A stretch of 43,769 bases of DNA. It comes from an uncultured Acidobacteriota bacterium (GTDB lineage: Bacteria > Acidobacteriota > Terriglobia > Bryobacterales > Bryobacteraceae). The translations under genes and the position numbers were made by a program. The first letter of the stretch is position 1; each line of letters starts with the position of its first letter. Location: assembly GCA_902826685.1 (NCBI GenBank), contig CADEFT010000048.1:1-43769 (forward strand), written 5' to 3'. The notes under the pieces were generated by a model. That model was given only the letters and a program-made list of their open reading frames with translations, was not told the DNA's origin and ran no database searches. Positions 8,811 to 20,041 of the stretch are shown here, piece by piece.

Positions 8811-10309
8811 CTCGCAAGCAGAGTCGCCGTGCCGTCACGGTAGACCCGCTTCCATCCCCAGGCTTCCAGGCCGTCCACCAGCGTGTAGCGATTTGGCAGC
8901 AGCGCGTGCGTGAACCCGAACTCGGCGGCCTTATCGCGCCAGCCCGGCCGCGCCTCGATCAGATCGATGTAGGTTTTCATGAACTCGACGCCGTAGAAAT
9001 CGCTGCGGCCGTCGAAGAAGACTTGGCGCGCTCCGTTGAAGCGGTAGATCAGGTAGCCGCCGAACTTGTCGGGGGCGAGCAGGCGCGCCCCGGGTGGCAA
9101 TTGGGCCACGGCGGCGGAGGCCGCCACGGGAAACTGATCTTCCGGGAAAGCCGCCTTGGCGGCGAGAGCGGGCGCGTGAAGAACGACGAAAGCGAGGGCC
9201 AGGGCGGCGGGCGCCCAGATCCAGCCGCCGGCCTGGGTGTCGAGAGCTCGCACCCGCGCCGAGTAGGCCAGAAACCGGTCGAGAGCGAGGCGAAGACGGG
9301 GGCGCAGTTCCATGCGCCCGAGCGCCGCCGTCAAGGCAGCGTTGGCGAGCGGCAGCCCCAGCAGCGCGGCGATGGGAATCGCGCGCGCCGAGCGCAGGGA
9401 AAGGACGGCCAGCCCCAGGCACAGCAGCGCGTGCTCGGGGCGGCGATTGCCCCAGGCAAGCACGGCGCCCGCCATCACCAGCACCATGGCGGCGGCAATG
9501 AATCCGGCCCCTTCGGCATGAAAATTGAAGCTTTGAAATTCGGCGATGCGGGAAAGCAGCGCGCCGTTGCCCAAGTAGGCCAGAACGTGCCGGTGCAGCT
9601 CCCATCCATAAGGATTGACGAATGTACCCAACAGGGCGCTGAGCGCGAGCCAGAGGGAACCGGGCCAGCGGGCCGGCGATTCCCAGAGCGCGACGGCGAC
9701 GGCGTTGCCGGCGGCATATGTCAGCGCGAGCAGGGGTAGGAAAAAGAAACTGGCATGCAGATTGGCCCAGGCGGCGCCAAGCACAAAGAACCAGAGCCAA
9801 TGCGATCGCCTTTCAAGCAGCCACACGGCCTCGAGCGCCAGGATCCAACTGAACATGTGCGGACGGGCGAGCCAGTGAAGCTGCGCCGCCATCAGCATGG
9901 GCGCGGCCATGGCGCAGGCAAGGAAAAAATCGCCCCCCACCGCCCAATGCACGCGGAACCAAAGCCAGGTGACGAGCGCGGCGGCGGCGGCGAACAGAAG
10001 GGCTACGCCGGGCAATCCCTGGCGGTTGTGAACCATCGCCATCAGGACGTCCGATCCCCACTCCCAGGCAAACCAGGGTTGCCCGTGCTTGGTGAACGAG
10101 TATGGATCGGATCGAGGCATGGGATTCCCGGCGAGAATGGATTCCCCCGTGCGGATGTGCCAGCCGGTGTCGGAATCGCGGAAGAACTTTCCGGGACCGT
10201 CGCCCATCAGCAGCGCCAGAAACAGAGTTACGATCGACACCATCAAGGCGGCGTCGGGCAGTAACAGGCGGGCGGCGGACGACGAAGGGACACTGGTCGC
10301 TACAAGCAT
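8807..10309 (-). CDS. Polytopic membrane protein, GT-C glycosyltransferase-like (tentative)
   Basis: A 500-residue integral membrane protein with roughly ten hydrophobic segments up to about residue 385 and a soluble C-terminal domain of about 115 residues. The first extracytoplasmic loop carries FRDSDTGWHIRTGESIL (44-58), with Asp45 and Asp47 where GT-C glycosyltransferases place a catalytic acidic residue. I do not recognise a named family with certainty. It sits inside the Tad operon between the Flp pilin and cpaB and overlaps cpaB by 4 bases. A role in glycosylating a pilin or surface component is a hypothesis from fold-like features and position only. It could also be an unrelated membrane protein. 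Confidence 0.7.
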   Translation of the reverse strand: MLVATSVPSSSAARLLLPDAALMVSIVTLFLALLMGDGPGKFFRDSDTGWHIRTGESILAGNPMPRSDPYSFTKHGQPWFAWEWGSDVLMAMVHNRQGLPGVALLFAAAAALVTWLWFRVHWAVGGDFFLACAMAAPMLMAAQLHWLARPHMFSWILALEAVWLLERRSHWLWFFVLGAAWANLHASFFFLPLLALTYAAGNAVAVALWESPARWPGSLWLALSALLGTFVNPYGWELHRHVLAYLGNGALLSRIAEFQSFNFHAEGAGFIAAAMVLVMAGAVLAWGNRRPEHALLCLGLAVLSLRSARAIPIAALLGLPLANAALTAALGRMELRPRLRLALDRFLAYSARVRALDTQAGGWIWAPAALALAFVVLHAPALAAKAAFPEDQFPVAASAAVAQLPPGARLLAPDKFGGYLIYRFNGARQVFFDGRSDFYGVEFMKTYIDLIEARPGWRDKAAEFGFTHALLPNRYTLVDGLEAWGWKRVYRDGTATLLAR

Positions 10310-10316
10310 CCTGGGG

Positions 10317-10332
10317 CCGCCTTTAACGGCGG
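10317..10332 (-). promoter_or_regulatory. Intercistronic GC hairpin behind the Flp pilin gene
   Basis: On the minus strand CCGCC-GTTAAA-GGCGG forms a 5 bp GC stem with a 6-base loop. It lies in the only sizeable gap (56 bases) of the early operon, between the pilin stop and the next start, and ends 7 bases before that start codon. No U-tract follows, so it is not a classic terminator. It could stabilise the pilin transcript 3' end or limit expression of the downstream genes. That function is inferred from position. Confidence 0.45.
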
Positions 10333-10365
10333 ACCGAACGGGTGATCCACTGAGCGAGACCTGGC

Positions 10366-10551
10366 TTACTGGCCGCTCGCTCCAATGCTGGTCAAGCCCT
10401 GCGTGATCGACGAATAAAGGCTAACCACGGCAGTGGAAAGCTGATTCACGGTGGTGATCAGCGCCAGACCGACCGCGGCCACGATCAGGGCGTACTCCAC
10501 CAGGTCCTGACCGTCATCCTCTTGCCAAAGACGAAGCATCAACTGTTTCAT
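10366..10551 (-). CDS. flp: Flp/Fap-type major pilin
   Basis: Structural subunit of the type IVc pilus, 61 residues before processing. The leader ends at EDDG, and the mature part begins QDLVEYALIVAAV, which is the Flp signature: cleavage after Gly, then Glu5 and Tyr6, then a hydrophobic polymerisation helix. ATG 10551 was chosen because it overlaps the TGA of the TPR gene (ATGA) and has AAGGAGAGAG about 10 bases before it. A 31-residue upstream extension lies inside the TPR gene and would destroy the short leader. A GC hairpin lies behind the gene. Confidence 0.95.
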   Translation of the reverse strand: MKQLMLRLWQEDDGQDLVEYALIVAAVGLALITTVNQLSTAVVSLYSSITQGLTSIGASGQ

Positions 10552-11573
10552 TGTGCCGTTCTCTCTCCTTTTTCGGGCTTGACTCGAGCGACCGCGCCCG
10601 GTTGCGCGGGCGCATCCGAACCGGCTCCGATCAAGCCATTCCAAATTCTTCGCATCGGACCGCGGGCCTCGCGGGCGGGCCTGGGCGCCGCGGCGGCGGC
10701 GACTACCGCCGGCTTGCCGTCCATGGCGGCGAGAATCGCCAGGTTGCGCATGGCGGGCACGAAATTCCGGTTGTGCTCCAACGCCGTTTTCAATTCGTGG
10801 CGGGCTTCCGGGTAAGCGCCCTGCTCCATGAGGATGACACCAAGGTTATTGTGAGCCGAAGCGGGACCGTTGAGCGCCTGCCAATGCAGCAGGGCTTCCT
10901 GCCGGTCCTGGGCGAGACTGGAACGGGCTAGGGCGAGCGCCAGGTTATTGCGCGCGATGACGAGCTTGGCGTCGATGGCCAGGGCGCGGTTGAACTCCGC
11001 GATGGCATCCTCGCGCCGTTCCTGCGTGAGCAGGTTGTAGCCGAGGTTGTTGTGCAGCTTGGCGTTGTTCTCGTCATGCGACAGCGCCAGCCGATGGGCG
11101 CTTTCGGCCTTCCTGGCCTGCCCGGCGTCGTCAAAGAGCATGCCAAGCCAGGCGGGCAGCTCCGATGTCCGGGCGGGATGCTCTTCGAGAAATTTTTCGA
11201 GCAGCAGTGCCGCCTGCGCGGCCTGGCCGCCATCGCGCATGGTCTCAACCAGGGCGAGGACGGCTTTCCCGTGGCCCGGTTCGCGCTCGAGAATCAGCCG
11301 GTAGTGCTCCAGGGCAAGGTCGGGATTGCCGCGCTGGCGGTACAGGCTCGCCAGTTCCATCCGCAACGCCGTATTCGACGGATCCTTCGCCATGCGCTCC
11401 CGCAGGCGGTTGGCGGCCAGATCGCCATCGCCGGCGTCGAGGGCGTTGCGCACCTGGCGGCTCATATTGATCTCGACGGCGGAGGGGTGGCGTGGAACGC
11501 TGACACGGGCCTGGGGCTGATGCGAGCAAGCGCTCAAAAGGGCGGCCGCGGCGGTGATGGCAAATCTCTTCAT
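10548..11573 (-). CDS. tadD: TadD-like TPR lipoprotein
   Basis: Predicted outer-membrane-associated pilotin-like lipoprotein of the Tad system, 341 residues. The N-terminus MKRFAITAAAALLSAC gives a lipobox LLSAC with the lipidated cysteine at 16. At least five tetratricopeptide repeats run from about 50 to 285, for example AKLHNNLGYNLLTQERREDA and ASAHNNLGVILMEQGAYPEA. The tail is Ala/Pro/basic. ATG 11573 was chosen because it places the lipobox correctly and overlaps the DUF192 stop by 4 bases; the frame extends to 11795 but only in non-TPR sequence. TadD is known in other Tad systems to help secretin assembly. Confidence 0.88.
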   Translation of the reverse strand: MKRFAITAAAALLSACSHQPQARVSVPRHPSAVEINMSRQVRNALDAGDGDLAANRLRERMAKDPSNTALRMELASLYRQRGNPDLALEHYRLILEREPGHGKAVLALVETMRDGGQAAQAALLLEKFLEEHPARTSELPAWLGMLFDDAGQARKAESAHRLALSHDENNAKLHNNLGYNLLTQERREDAIAEFNRALAIDAKLVIARNNLALALARSSLAQDRQEALLHWQALNGPASAHNNLGVILMEQGAYPEARHELKTALEHNRNFVPAMRNLAILAAMDGKPAVVAAAAAPRPAREARGPMRRIWNGLIGAGSDAPAQPGAVARVKPEKGERTAQ

Positions 11574-11926
11574 GCCAGCTTTTCGAACTCCAGTTGATCT
11601 CCGACGGCGGTCAGCGACTGAGCGGCCACGCCCGCGGGCAGTTCCAGCACGGAATGGGCGCTCAGACAGACCGACAACCGGGACTTGCCCATGGACGGCC
11701 GGATCTTCAGAACCCTTTTGGACTTGTTCAAATACAGCACATCGATTGCGAACTTCATGAAGAAGGTGTGAACCCCCTGGGTGGGAACGATCCACAACCC
11801 CTGGCCTGCCGGCAGCGAATCATGCTTCAGCAGCCCCTTGTTTCGCGTCTGGGGTGTATCGGCGACACCGGCATCCTCCGCCAGGATTGTCCCACGCGTG
11901 ACATTCCGCACACGGATCTTCGACAA
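11570..11926 (-). CDS. DUF192 family protein
   Basis: Small protein of 118 residues matching DUF192: RGTILAEDAGVADTPQTRNKGLLKHD, then GLWIVPTQGVHTFFMKFAIDVLYL and ending in LELPAGVAAQ. The family's biochemical role is not established. Unlike many members it has no signal peptide. It is the first gene of the minus-strand Tad cluster and overlaps the TPR lipoprotein by 4 bases, so it is probably co-transcribed with the pilus genes. The roughly 150-base gap to the divergent propeller gene must hold the operon promoter, but I could not pick out a convincing one. Confidence 0.9.
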   Translation of the reverse strand: MSKIRVRNVTRGTILAEDAGVADTPQTRNKGLLKHDSLPAGQGLWIVPTQGVHTFFMKFAIDVLYLNKSKRVLKIRPSMGKSRLSVCLSAHSVLELPAGVAAQSLTAVGDQLEFEKLA

Positions 11927-12076
11927 CCTCTACTAAACCGCCTTTTTTCGATTTGTTGCGCCCACCAGCAACTTCCGGCCCCTGGAAGGGTTTAGACTAG
12001 CGAATTGGTGCATCAATTGCAACGGGCGCGCTTTTCCTTATTGAATCTTCATCTTAGCGGGGAGTTTCGAGCCAGC

Positions 12077-14950
12077 ATGCGATGGATGGTAACGGTGGCG
12101 GTTTGCATGGTCGCGAGCCTGGTATCAACGGCCAGCGGCCAGTCGGTTGGGGCGACGTTCGGGCGCACGGTAGAGCTTGGCGGCACGCCGTCGGACATGG
12201 TGCTCGACGAAGAGCGCGGACGCCTGTACCTGGTGAATACGCCGGCCAACCGGGTGGATGTTTACGACATCAACGAGAACGTGCTGGTGAGCGCGTTTCA
12301 GGGTGGATCGCAGCCGCTGGCGGCGGCGATGTCTATGGACGGCGCCTACCTGTATGTCACCAACAACGGCAACTCGACGCTTAGCGTAATCGATCTGAAC
12401 CTGGGCGCGCAGATCCAGGCCGTGACGCTGCCGGCGAAACCGGAAGGGGTCGAAGTGGGCGCCGATGGGCGCGTGCTCATCAGCACGCAGGGCACGGGCG
12501 TAGCCAACCTGAACAACACGCTGCTGATTTTCGACCGCACGCAAACGACGCAGAACCAGGTGCAGCCGGTACAGTTTCCGCCTCCGCCGGCGACGCCCAC
12601 CGGAGCGCCCGCCGTCTTTGCGCGGCCCGTCACCACGTTTCGCGGCAAGCTGGCGCGCACGCCCGACGGCCGCTTCATCATCGGCCTGAGCACGATCAAT
12701 AACAACACGCAGACGGTGGTCTATCTCTACGAGGTTTTCTCCGGAACCGTGCTGCGCAGCCGCACCGTCACCGGCCAATCGACGATCCTTTCGATGGCCC
12801 CCGATGGAGCCCGCTTCATGGCGGGATTCACCATGTACGATACGCAGACGCTGCAGGCGCTGGCGCAGCAGAACACGGTGAACATGCCGTTCCTGTTCGC
12901 CGGCAGTTTTAACGTGCTGCAGAATGTCGGCGGCAGCGCGTTTTCCTCCGACGGCACGACGCTTTATTCGGCCTTCAATTCCGCTCCGTTCACGCAGCCG
13001 GCGACTCGGGCGCAGGCCTCGACGCTGTTGATTTCCGACGCCCGCAATCTCGGCGTGAAGCTTGGCATCAAGATTCCCGAAAGTATCATCGCGGAAATGG
13101 TGGTGACGGCGGACGGCTCGAAAGCCTATGGACTCTCGGAATCGGGCATGATCTACCTGCCGCTTTCGACGCTCTACGACTACCCGATTCTGCAGCCGGA
13201 AACGACGACGGTGTTCCTGGCGATCGACGAGTGCAACAAGGGGATCGCGCGGGCCAAAGTGCGGATCAATAACCTGGGCAGCGGGCGGCTGACCTACAGC
13301 GTGCCGAACCTCGGGGCGGCGCTGGTGGCGCAGGTGGCCTCGGGCGTGGCGCCATCGGAGATCACGTTCGTGATGGAACCGGGACGGGCGGGCGTCACCC
13401 GGCAGGCGGGAACGAACCTCTATACCGGCCAGGCGCAGAACCAGGGCAATCCCATCAGCATCAACCTGGCGTCGCTTGAAGCGATCAACCTGCCGAACAC
13501 AATTCGCGTCTACATGAACTACCGGCAGCCCGATATGCGCGGCGTGGTGTATCCGGTGGCGACGGTGCCCAACAACAACAATTTCGGATTGAAGGATCTG
13601 CAGCTCGATGAACAGCGCGGGCGGCTCTACCTCGCCAACGCGGGCTACAACCGCATCGAGGTATTCGATACGCGGCGCGGCCGGTTTCTGGCGCCGATTC
13701 CCGTGGGCCAACTGCCGCTGCAGATGGCCATCGCAAGCGACGGGCAGACGATGTATGTGGCCAACGGCGGCGGCGAGTCGATTTCGATCGTCGACCTGGC
13801 GCTCGGCCGCGTGACGGGCGAGGTGGAATTCCCGCCCATCCCGCGCGCCGGCAACGCCAATATCATCGCTCCGGCTACGCTTGCCTACGGGCTTTCGGGC
13901 CTGCAGTTCCTGATGTCGAATGGAACGCAATGGAAGCTGATCGGCGGGACGCAGGCGACGCTGCGGGCGGCCAATACGATTACGCCAGCGACCATCCCGG
14001 CGCCGCAGACCATGCTGTCGTCGCCCGGCTACGACTACATTTTCACGCTGGCGGGCAACGGCACGGCCTACCTCTATAACGGCCTCATCGACAACTACAC
14101 CTCGCAGCGGCAGTTGTTCACCAATCCGATTCAGAGCTATTACGGACCGCTGTCGATTTCGCGCGATTCCGACTTCTACCTGGCCAACGGGCTGATCCTC
14201 AATTCATCCCTCACCGTGATCGGTGGAGCGGAGCGGCCGGGGACGGTGCAGTTCGGCCCGCCCGCGCAGCCCGGACAGCCGCCGACGCAGACGGTGGTCA
14301 GCGGAGGGGAGCGCAATATCGCCGCCACGGCCTCCATCAACTCCGATACGTTCGTGCGGCTGACGACTCCGGTGCGGCAGAACATTACGGCCGCGACACG
14401 CGATGAAGTACGGACCACGCTTGAGTCGATCAACGTGCGGACCAAGAGCGAGACGCTGATCGGCGTAGTGCCGGAGAATCCGATCATCAGCGTTTTCGGA
14501 ACGCAGCGCGCCAACGTAGCGCCGCGGCAGATGGTGGTGGATTCGCGCGGCACGGCGTATGCGATTACTCTCTCCGGCCTTTCGGTGATTCCCACGCGTG
14601 CCGCCGGGGCGCGGCCCACGCTGACGGGCGGGGCGCGCGGGATCGTCAACTCAAACGACGGCACGCCCAACTTCCGTCCGGGTTCGTTTATCACCGTCAG
14701 CGGCCAGAACCTGGCCGATCCGGCCACCGGCGACACGCTGCCCGCGCCGACCGTACTCGGCGGATCGTGCGTGGTGTTCAACGATGTGCCGCTGCCGCTG
14801 CTGCAGACCTCTTCCACGCAGATTTCGGCGCAGATCCCGGAGGCGCTGGTGCGTCCGGGTCTGAATGTGGTTCAGGTGCGGTCGCTCGCGACGGCGCAGA
14901 ATTCCGACCCGGTGGTCGTAACCGTACAGCGCAACACCGCGACCAATTAG
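12077..14950 (+). CDS. Secreted beta-propeller protein with TIGR03437 C-terminal domain
   Basis: Large secreted protein of 957 residues. It has a signal peptide (MRWMVTVAVCMVASLVSTASG) and two YncE/NHL-like propeller sections. The first begins with GTPSDMVLDEERGRLYLVNT, and a near-duplicate around residue 510 reads LKDLQLDEQRGRLYLANAGY. The last ~95 residues match the TIGR03437 pattern (NFRPGSFITVSGQNLA, then QISAQIPEAL and NVVQVRS). TIGR03437 is common in Candidatus Solibacter relatives and of unknown function. ATG 12077 was chosen because a signal peptide starts there; the frame opens earlier at TTG 12005, but that extension would spoil the signal. It precedes the PSD1 gene by 22 bases, so they may be co-transcribed. 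Confidence 0.88.
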   Translation: MRWMVTVAVCMVASLVSTASGQSVGATFGRTVELGGTPSDMVLDEERGRLYLVNTPANRVDVYDINENVLVSAFQGGSQPLAAAMSMDGAYLYVTNNGNSTLSVIDLNLGAQIQAVTLPAKPEGVEVGADGRVLISTQGTGVANLNNTLLIFDRTQTTQNQVQPVQFPPPPATPTGAPAVFARPVTTFRGKLARTPDGRFIIGLSTINNNTQTVVYLYEVFSGTVLRSRTVTGQSTILSMAPDGARFMAGFTMYDTQTLQALAQQNTVNMPFLFAGSFNVLQNVGGSAFSSDGTTLYSAFNSAPFTQPATRAQASTLLISDARNLGVKLGIKIPESIIAEMVVTADGSKAYGLSESGMIYLPLSTLYDYPILQPETTTVFLAIDECNKGIARAKVRINNLGSGRLTYSVPNLGAALVAQVASGVAPSEITFVMEPGRAGVTRQAGTNLYTGQAQNQGNPISINLASLEAINLPNTIRVYMNYRQPDMRGVVYPVATVPNNNNFGLKDLQLDEQRGRLYLANAGYNRIEVFDTRRGRFLAPIPVGQLPLQMAIASDGQTMYVANGGGESISIVDLALGRVTGEVEFPPIPRAGNANIIAPATLAYGLSGLQFLMSNGTQWKLIGGTQATLRAANTITPATIPAPQTMLSSPGYDYIFTLAGNGTAYLYNGLIDNYTSQRQLFTNPIQSYYGPLSISRDSDFYLANGLILNSSLTVIGGAERPGTVQFGPPAQPGQPPTQTVVSGGERNIAATASINSDTFVRLTTPVRQNITAATRDEVRTTLESINVRTKSETLIGVVPENPIISVFGTQRANVAPRQMVVDSRGTAYAITLSGLSVIPTRAAGARPTLTGGARGIVNSNDGTPNFRPGSFITVSGQNLADPATGDTLPAPTVLGGSCVVFNDVPLPLLQTSSTQISAQIPEALVRPGLNVVQVRSLATAQNSDPVVVTVQRNTATN

Positions 14951-14972
14951 TGACAAAATAGGGGACGACGCC

Positions 14973-18002
<3,030 letters not shown>

Positions 18003-18007
18003 ATGGC

Positions 18008-19435
18008 ATGCGCAACGAACTCCCGCTCGCTTTGACACGCCGGCAACTGTTCGGCATGGCCACCTGCGGCATCGGGCATGCGGCGCTGGCGTCGCTTCTC
18101 GAAGCCAAACCCACCGGCGGATTGCCCGAGCTGCCGCACTTTAAGCCCACCGCCAAGCGCGTGATCTTTCTGCATCAATCGGGCGGGCCGTCGCAATCGG
18201 ACCTGTTCGATCCCAAGCCCGGGTTGAGAAAGCTGCAAGGCACGGAACTGCCGGCTACGATCCGCATGGGCCAGCGCATCACGGGCATGACGTCGGGGCA
18301 AAGCTCGCTGCCTGTGGCCGCGTCGGTTTTCAATTTCAATCAGCACGGGCAATCGGGCCAGTGGTTGAGCGAGTTGTTGCCGCATACGGCGAAAGTGGTG
18401 GACGATCTCACCATCGTCAAGTCGGTGAACACCGACGCCATCAATCACGATCCGGCGATCACGTTCATCCAGACCGGCAGCCAGCAGCCGGGCCGCCCAA
18501 GCCTGGGGGCGTGGGTCAGCTATGGGCTCGGCAGCGATAACGAAAATCTGCCGGCCTATGTCGTGCTGCTTTCGCAGGCGAATGGACTGAACATCGACCA
18601 GCCGCTGTTTTCACGGCTCTGGGGCTCGGGCTTTCTGCCGTCGAATCATCAGGGCGTGCGCTTCCGCGGCGGAGCCGAGCCCGTACTTTACCTCGAAGAT
18701 CCGCCGGGCCTGTCGCGCGATGGCCGCCGCCAGATGCTGGACGTGGTTTCGAAACTCAACCAGATTCGGGCGTCGTCTTATCACGACCCCGAGATCGAAA
18801 CGCGCATCTCGCAATATGAGATGGCGTATCGCATGCAGGCTTCGGTGCCGGAACTGATGGATCTATCGAAAGAGCCCGAAAGCACGTTCCAACTTTACGG
18901 CGAGGACGCACGCAAACCGGGCACCTATGCCGCCAATTGCCTGCTGGCGCGGCGTCTCACCGAGCGCGGCGTGCGTTTTGTGCAGCTCTATCATCGCGGA
19001 TGGGATCAGCACAACGACCTGCCGCGCGATCTGGCGCTGCAATGCAAAGGGACCGACCAGGGCTCGGCGGCGCTGGTGGCGGATTTGAAGCAGCGCGGTC
19101 TGCTCGACGATACGCTGATCGTTTGGGGCGGCGAGTTCGGACGCACGATTTACTGCCAGGGCAAGCTGACCGATACCAACTACGGACGCGATCATCATCC
19201 CCGCTGCTTCGCCATGTGGTTTGCGGGCGGCGGCTTCAAACGCGGATTTTCCTACGGCGCCACCGACGACTTCAGCTACAACGTGGTGTCCGATCCGGTG
19301 CCGGTGCATGACGTTCAGGCGACCATCCTGCACTGCCTGGGCGTGGATCACAAGCGGCTCACGTTCAAGTTCCAGGGCCGGCACTTCCGGTTGACGGATG
19401 TGCATGGCGAAGTGGTGAAGCCGCTGCTCGCTTAG
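18008..19435 (+). CDS. DUF1501 family protein
   Basis: Secreted protein of 475 residues of the DUF1501 family, which has an alkaline-phosphatase/sulfatase-like fold. The N-terminus LTRRQLFGMATCGIGHAAL is a twin-arginine-type signal. Core motifs include FLHQSGGPSQSDLFDPK near 57-73, NHDPAITFIQTGS, WDQHNDL and WGGEFGR. ATG 18008 was chosen because AAGGAG lies 8 bases before it; the frame opens slightly earlier with a GTG at 17999 overlapping the PSD1 stop. It is the usual partner of the upstream PSD1 gene. The substrate is unknown. Its end overlaps the convergent VOC gene by 4 bases. Confidence 0.93.
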   Translation: MRNELPLALTRRQLFGMATCGIGHAALASLLEAKPTGGLPELPHFKPTAKRVIFLHQSGGPSQSDLFDPKPGLRKLQGTELPATIRMGQRITGMTSGQSSLPVAASVFNFNQHGQSGQWLSELLPHTAKVVDDLTIVKSVNTDAINHDPAITFIQTGSQQPGRPSLGAWVSYGLGSDNENLPAYVVLLSQANGLNIDQPLFSRLWGSGFLPSNHQGVRFRGGAEPVLYLEDPPGLSRDGRRQMLDVVSKLNQIRASSYHDPEIETRISQYEMAYRMQASVPELMDLSKEPESTFQLYGEDARKPGTYAANCLLARRLTERGVRFVQLYHRGWDQHNDLPRDLALQCKGTDQGSAALVADLKQRGLLDDTLIVWGGEFGRTIYCQGKLTDTNYGRDHHPRCFAMWFAGGGFKRGFSYGATDDFSYNVVSDPVPVHDVQATILHCLGVDHKRLTFKFQGRHFRLTDVHGEVVKPLLA

Positions 19436-19800
19436 GGCATCTGGAGGATGGAGACGGGAATGCCGTCGGGGTCGCGCCACACGCCCATGCGTCCGCCGAA
19501 ATCTTCGAGTTTCACCGCGCGCATCAATGGCACCGATGCCCCTTCCATTCGCGCGGCGAACGCGTCGATGTCGTCCACCTGAAATCCGGTGTGCGCGTGG
19601 CCGGCGGGGATTTTGTTCTCTTCCACCGGCGGCAGTTCGCCCGCGGCGGCCAGGTGCAGCGCCAGTGTGCAGCCGGCGGTGTCGAACTCGCTCCACTGGG
19701 GAGATTCCATACGCAACGGCAAGCCGATGAGGTCGCGATAGAACGCGACGCTGCGCGCCATGTCGCGTACGAAGAGGATGGTGTAGGAGAAGCGCGTCAT
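19432..19800 (-). CDS. VOC superfamily protein (glyoxalase-like)
   Basis: Single vicinal-oxygen-chelate domain protein of 122 residues. It starts FSYTILFVRDMARSVAFYRD, the usual first beta-alpha unit with the FY pair. It contains GHAHTGFQVDDIDAFAARME and ends GVWRDPDGIPVSILQ, the typical closing strand with DPDG. VOC domains bind a metal and act as lyases, dioxygenases or resistance proteins; nothing here fixes the substrate. It lies immediately downstream of a decayed toxin-antitoxin remnant on the same strand and is convergent with the DUF1501 gene. Confidence 0.9.
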   Translation of the reverse strand: MTRFSYTILFVRDMARSVAFYRDLIGLPLRMESPQWSEFDTAGCTLALHLAAAGELPPVEENKIPAGHAHTGFQVDDIDAFAARMEGASVPLMRAVKLEDFGGRMGVWRDPDGIPVSILQMP

Positions 19801-20012
19801 GGCGCGATGGTAGCATCGAGGGCACTAACGGCACCGGCTTTGGTGATTGCCTCTGCCGAACCGGCGCCAGACGCGCCGCGCCGATCGCAATCAGCGCTGA
19901 GGTGTCCAGCACCATCGGGCAGGCCATGCTCATCGAAGCCGATAATCTCTTCGGGCGTCCGCAGTTCTTCCAGAATCCCGGCGACCTTGGCCCTGCCCGT
20001 CTCTCGTTCCAT
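19797..20012 (-). pseudogene. VapB-like (PSK transcription-factor family) antitoxin fragment
   Basis: The first 32 residues of this 71-codon frame end in ILEELRTPEEIIGFDEHGLP, the C-terminal signature of Rv0623/VapB-type antitoxins (PF07704). The usual N-terminal DNA-binding part (about 45 residues) is absent: the amidohydrolase stop lies only 30 bases upstream. The usual stop after GLP is lost because the overlapping toxin start reads ATGGTG rather than ATGA, so the frame runs on into unrelated sequence. It is therefore read as a decayed antitoxin fused to junk, next to the truncated toxin remnant. Whether any product is made is unknown. Confidence 0.6.
19825..19915 (-). pseudogene. VapC-like PIN toxin remnant with internal deletion
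   Basis: The minus-strand frame from ATG 19915 reads MVLDTSALIAI, the invariant start of VapC PIN-domain toxins including the first acidic active-site residue. The similarity then stops. A different frame at 19872-19825 reads VWRRFGRGNHQSRCR and then TAG, which resembles the WRRFGKGRHPA segment near the PIN C-terminal half. About 30 codons remain out of an expected ~130. The simplest reading is a large internal deletion plus frameshift of a vapC gene. It starts at the end of an antitoxin-like frame, in the normal vapB-vapC order. It cannot encode an active nuclease. Confidence 0.6.
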
Positions 20013-20029
20013 CTAGAATCTTTCTAGAT
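20011..20029. repeat. Perfect 8-bp inverted repeat (ATCTAGAA-TCT-TTCTAGAT)
   Basis: ATCTAGAA and TTCTAGAT are perfect inverted arms separated by TCT. The repeat overlaps the first codon of the antitoxin-like fragment. VapB-type antitoxins usually repress their own operon from a palindrome near the start codon, so this may be a surviving operator. The CTAG tetranucleotide is rare in GC-rich bacterial DNA, which makes two copies in 19 bases notable. The function is inferred. Confidence 0.5.
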
Positions 20030-20041
20030 TCCGTCATAGAA

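Noticed and set aside
12125..13930. A 601-codon open frame antisense to the propeller gene
   Set aside because: It is Arg/His-rich with no domain, signal or ribosome-binding site. Long antisense frames are expected opposite GC-rich coding sequence.
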